Shown here in pieces: positions 6,041-7,876 of a stretch of 7,876 nt of DNA. Every line of letters begins with the position of its first letter. Position 1 is the first letter of the stretch. The notes under the pieces were generated by a model. The model worked only from the letters and a program-made list of their open reading frames with translations. It was not told the DNA's origin and searched no databases. Location: NCBI GenBank assembly GCA_030688105.1, contig JAUYIV010000242.1, positions 1-7,876 of the forward strand, read 5' to 3'. Origin of the DNA: Actinomycetota bacterium (GTDB lineage: Bacteria > Actinomycetota > Acidimicrobiia > Spongiisociales > UBA11373). Both the position numbers and the translations under genes were made by a program.

Positions 6041-6498
6041 CAGCCGGTACCGGTGCAGAACGCGATGGTCATGTCGGCTTCGACATCCGATCGGCAGGTG
6101 TGGCGGCCCTTGTCCGGGCCGACGACGACGAGGCGGATGCCGAACCAGGATCCACTCACCGCACGAGCGTACAACAGCACCTGCGCCCCGTCACCCGGGT
6201 CGACGTCGGCGACGACGACACGGACCGAGCTGTCCGTTGCATTGCCGATGTCGATGCCGCGCACCAGCGGCTCGATCTGTGCTTCATCGGACGTGTACCC
6301 GCCTTCGAGGGCCAGAATGCCGCCCTCGGCGATCGCCACATGGGTCAGGTCGGCGGTGACCCGGGCCTCGTTCGCCCTGGCGCGGAACCCGAGGATGCTG
6401 GGCAGCGCGATCACGACGAGGACGGCGAGGATCATCGTCACCACCGCCAGTTCGATCAATGTGAAGCCGCGCTCATTCCCCGCTGGGTGAGTCTTCAT
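6037..6498 (-). CDS. type IV prepilin-like protein (second pilin, probably minor)
   Basis: A 153-residue class III prepilin. The short basic leader ends ERG (9-11), cleavage is expected before F12, and the mature protein starts FTLIELAVVTM with Glu at mature position 5 (E16), followed by a hydrophobic helix to about residue 37. Two cysteines (C135, C148) near the C-terminus could form the D-region disulfide loop. Beyond the first 40 residues it shares little with the other prepilin, which has the same length, so it is not a recent duplicate. The ATG at 6498 has GAGGGG nine bases upstream, just after a strong hairpin. The weaker ribosome binding site and downstream place suggest a lower-abundance subunit than the first pilin, but either could be the major one. 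Confidence 0.88.
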   Translation of the reverse strand: MKTHPAGNERGFTLIELAVVTMILAVLVVIALPSILGFRARANEARVTADLTHVAIAEGGILALEGGYTSDEAQIEPLVRGIDIGNATDSSVRVVVADVDPGDGAQVLLYARAVSGSWFGIRLVVVGPDKGRHTCRSDVEADMTIAFCTGTGW

Positions 6499-6519
6499 TC
6501 TGCTCGTCCCCTCTGAGGT

Positions 6520-6554
6520 GAGGAGGGGGCGGATCGGAGATCCGCCCCCTCCTC
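6520..6554 (-). terminator. perfect 16-bp stem hairpin between the two prepilin genes
   Basis: Arms 6520-6535 and 6539-6554 are perfectly complementary, with a 3-nt loop. The core is GGAGGGGGCGGATC and its complement. No T-run follows on the minus strand, and the next prepilin's ribosome binding site begins about 7 nt further on. It is therefore better read as a partial terminator, or an RNA-stability hairpin at the 3' end of the first pilin message, than as a full stop. Such a device would give much first pilin and less of the downstream products. Confidence 0.6.
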
Positions 6555-6602
6555 CGGTCTCTGTGGTCGACCGTGGGACTCAGAACGTGTGCCAACAGAT
6601 CG

Positions 6603-6619
6603 CCGGGCCCATCGCCCGG
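6603..6619 (-). repeat. small hairpin just after the first prepilin stop
   Basis: CCGGGC (6603-6608) and GCCCGG (6614-6619) make a 6-bp stem with a 5-nt loop, about 23 bp after the stop of the first prepilin. It is weaker than the large hairpin that follows and may simply reflect GC-rich sequence. Confidence 0.25.
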
Positions 6620-6641
6620 GCGACCCCGTTGACCCCCGTTC

Positions 6642-7103
6642 TTAGAACCCGTCCTGGCCGTAGGTGCCAGGCGCGGCGTCCGGGCAAGCGGCGCTCAGGT
6701 CCGTGTCGCCGTAGAACGTGCCGGCGGTGGAGCTCTCCCAGATGGAGAACACGTTCCCCGACGCCGACGTACGAACGATGCAGACGGTGTCGCTGGTGAT
6801 TGCATTCAGCTTGATCGCGACACCCAGTGCGGGATCGGCGTTGAGCCGCGCATTGGGCTCGAGAGCCGTGATGTCGCCGGCCGTCTCGGTGTAGTCACCG
6901 GCCTCCAGCCAGAACGCCTTCTCGGCGAGCAGGACGTTGCGGGTTTCGCTCTGCGCAGAACGGTCCTGCGCCGACTTACGGAAGCCGAGGAACGAGGGGA
7001 TGGCAATGGCGATGAGAACTGCAATGATCATCACCACGACCATCAACTCGATGAGCGTGAACCCTTCGTCGCGGCTCAAGCCACGTCGGATGGTTTTCAT
7101 CAT
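6642..7103 (-). CDS. pilA: type IV prepilin, probable major pilin
   Basis: A 153-residue class III prepilin: basic leader ending DEG (12-14), cleavage before F15, mature start FTLIELMVVVM with Glu at mature position 5 (E19), hydrophobic helix to about residue 40, then IPSFLGFRKSAQDRSAQSE, typical of the pilin alpha-1 continuation. Cysteines C108 and C140 could close the C-terminal loop. The ATG at 7103 has an essentially perfect AGGAGGT (7113-7119) nine bases away; a second ATG follows at 7100 but is spaced less well. The strong ribosome binding site, first position in the pilin cluster, long leader and hairpin after the gene all point to the abundant fibre subunit. That it is the major pilin is inferred; that it is a type IV pilin-like protein is clear. 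Confidence 0.92.
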   Translation of the reverse strand: MMKTIRRGLSRDEGFTLIELMVVVMIIAVLIAIAIPSFLGFRKSAQDRSAQSETRNVLLAEKAFWLEAGDYTETAGDITALEPNARLNADPALGVAIKLNAITSDTVCIVRTSASGNVFSIWESSTAGTFYGDTDLSAACPDAAPGTYGQDGF

Positions 7104-7112
7104 CGTCGAGAA

Positions 7113-7119
7113 CCTCCTA
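7113..7119 (-). promoter_or_regulatory. strong ribosome binding site of the first prepilin
   Basis: Minus-strand AGGAGGT on 7119-7113, about nine bases from the ATG at 7103. It is the best Shine-Dalgarno in the window; pilM, pilN, pilO and the second prepilin have shorter matches. It decides the start in favour of the first of the two adjacent ATG codons. Confidence 0.75.
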
Positions 7120-7134
7120 TTGGGTCTCTGTCGT

Positions 7135-7149
7135 GGGCCGGGTTGGCCC
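7135..7149 (-). repeat. hairpin in the leader of the first prepilin
   Basis: GGGCC (7135-7139) and GGCCC (7145-7149) form a 5-bp GC stem with a 5-nt loop, about 16 bp upstream of the prepilin ribosome binding site. It could influence access to that site if it lies within the transcript. The start point is not known. Confidence 0.25.
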
Positions 7150-7224
7150 GTTGTGGTTATCGGCGCTGCGCCTTCGCGCGTTGAGCCGTTTGTCGGCGGG
7201 GGCTAGTGCCGATGGGTGCGAGCA

Positions 7225-7241
7225 GGTGGTCACCGACCACC
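7225..7241 (-). repeat. 7-bp stem hairpin between pilC and the first prepilin
   Basis: GGTGGTC (7225-7231) and GACCACC (7235-7241) are perfect inverted copies with a 3-nt loop. It lies between the heptamer array and the prepilin leader, about 160 bp past the pilC stop. It could end or weaken transcription from pilC, or be an operator. There is no T-run after it on the minus strand. Confidence 0.35.
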
Positions 7242-7270
7242 GGCGGCCAAGTGGGGAAGACCAGAGCCAG

Positions 7271-7354
7271 TTCGCAATATGCAATTCGCAATTCGCGATC
7301 GGAACGGCGACGGGAGACGGGTTACGGACGACGGGCGACGGGCGACGGGCGACG
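7271..7354. repeat. mosaic of 7-bp tandem repeats upstream of the first prepilin
   Basis: Twelve consecutive heptamers stay in one phase over 84 bp while the unit changes: TTCGCAA, TATGCAA, TTCGCAA, TTCGCGA, TCGGAAC, GGCGACG, GGAGACG, GGTTACG, GACGACG, then GGCGACG three times. The AT-rich half gives way to the GC-rich half with no break in the 7-bp step. GGCGACG also occurs in the array before aroC (1788-1794 and 1925-1931). It fills much of the 295-bp gap between pilC and the prepilin and encodes nothing credible. Confidence 0.85.
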
Positions 7355-7398
7355 GCGAGGGTCGCCGGGCGGCCAAGTCGGCCGGGGCCACGGCTGTC

Positions 7399-7876
7399 TT
7401 ACTGCTGGATCAGATTCGCGATATTGAACATCGGCAGGTAGAGGGCGATCAGGATGCCGCCCACCGCCACGCCCATCACGACGATCAGTAAGGGCTCGAT
7501 GAGCGAGGTGAGCGCGTTCACCGTGTCGTCGACCTCGTTGTCGTAGAAGTCGGCGACCTTCTCCAGCATCGTGTCGAGTGCACCGGTCTCCTCCCCCACG
7601 GCCATCATGTGCGTCACCATCGGGGGGAACACCTCATGCCGGCTCAACGGGGAGGCCAGCGACTCGCCCCGCTTCACCGAGGACTGGACGTCTTCGACCG
7701 CGGCCCCGACGAGAGCGTTGCCTGCGGTCTGCGCGACGATATCGAGCGCCTGGAGTACCGGGACTCCGGTCCTGCTCAGAACGGCAAACGTCCGGGCGAA
7801 CCGGCTGATCGCCACCTTCTGAACGAGCGTTCCGAAGATCGGGGCCCGGAGCTTCAGCCGGTCCCAAGAGATCTGG
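7399..7876 (-). CDS. pilC: type IV pilus platform protein PilC (5' part beyond window)
   Basis: Polytopic inner-membrane protein of the GspF/PilC family, on which the motor ATPases turn to add or remove pilins. The visible 159 codons are the second GspF repeat: WDRLKLRAPIFG entry, then SRFARTFAVLSRTGVPVLQALDI, the FPPMVTHMMAVGEETGALDTML stretch with the conserved GEETG, and a C-terminal hydrophobic segment within LIEPLLIVVMGVAVGG and beyond, closing with LYLPMFNIANLIQQ. All are standard family marks. The frame is open to the right edge, so the start and the first GspF domain lie outside. The stop at 7399 is followed by a 295-bp spacer, so the prepilin downstream is probably expressed from its own promoter as well. 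Confidence 0.95.
   Translation of the reverse strand, partial: QISWDRLKLRAPIFGTLVQKVAISRFARTFAVLSRTGVPVLQALDIVAQTAGNALVGAAVEDVQSSVKRGESLASPLSRHEVFPPMVTHMMAVGEETGALDTMLEKVADFYDNEVDDTVNALTSLIEPLLIVVMGVAVGGILIALYLPMFNIANLIQQ

Noticed and set aside
7120..7265. Cyclic-di-GMP-I riboswitch before the prepilin
   Set aside because: Pilin genes often carry one, and GACAAAC is present, but the ACGCAAAGCC-type core and GAAA tetraloop arrangement are missing. The helices do not fit the consensus.

Overview
This window looks like chromosome of a high-GC bacterium, most likely an actinomycete-type (Actinomycetota) lineage outside the classical Streptomyces/Mycobacterium groups. An Acidimicrobiia-like origin is a guess. 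It rests on high GC, Thr/Ser-rich linkers, GTG starts, a leaderless-looking aroC start, a type IV pilus locus sitting directly upstream of aroC-aroK, and no sign of a secretin gene. Taxonomy cannot be settled from this sequence alone. Every real gene is on the minus strand, so transcription runs from high to low coordinates. The large plus-strand open frames are shadows.

Reading in the direction of transcription: the C-terminal part of pilC, the inner-membrane platform protein, enters at the right edge (7876-7399). A 295-bp spacer follows with a 7-bp tandem-repeat mosaic and a GC-rich, hairpin-prone leader. Next come a type IV prepilin with a very strong ribosome binding site (7103-6642), a spacer with a perfect 16-bp stem hairpin, a second, different prepilin (6498-6037), and the prepilin peptidase pilD overlapping it by 4 bp (6040-5279). 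A 221-bp spacer with a promoter candidate and a dyad precedes a tight run pilM-pilN-pilO plus a PilP/GspC-like gene (5057-2109). These encode the cytoplasmic actin-like ring and the bitopic alignment proteins. Together the genes make, process and assemble a type IV pilus. The motor ATPases (pilB, pilT) are not in the window and probably lie upstream, beyond pilC.

A 450-bp non-coding region (2108-1659) separates the pilus genes from the shikimate pathway pair aroC (chorismate synthase) and aroK (shikimate kinase, cut by the left edge). The most unusual feature is in this spacer and in the one before the first prepilin. Both are largely built from runs of different 7-bp units placed end to end, for example CTCCCGC, CAAGAGY, TCTTGAT, GGCGACG, TCAGCCG and TTCGCAA. 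They share the GGCGACG unit although they lie over 5 kb apart. They resemble the heptanucleotide STRR repeats known from cyanobacteria in period, but several unrelated heptamers are mixed in one array. I know of no named family that matches.
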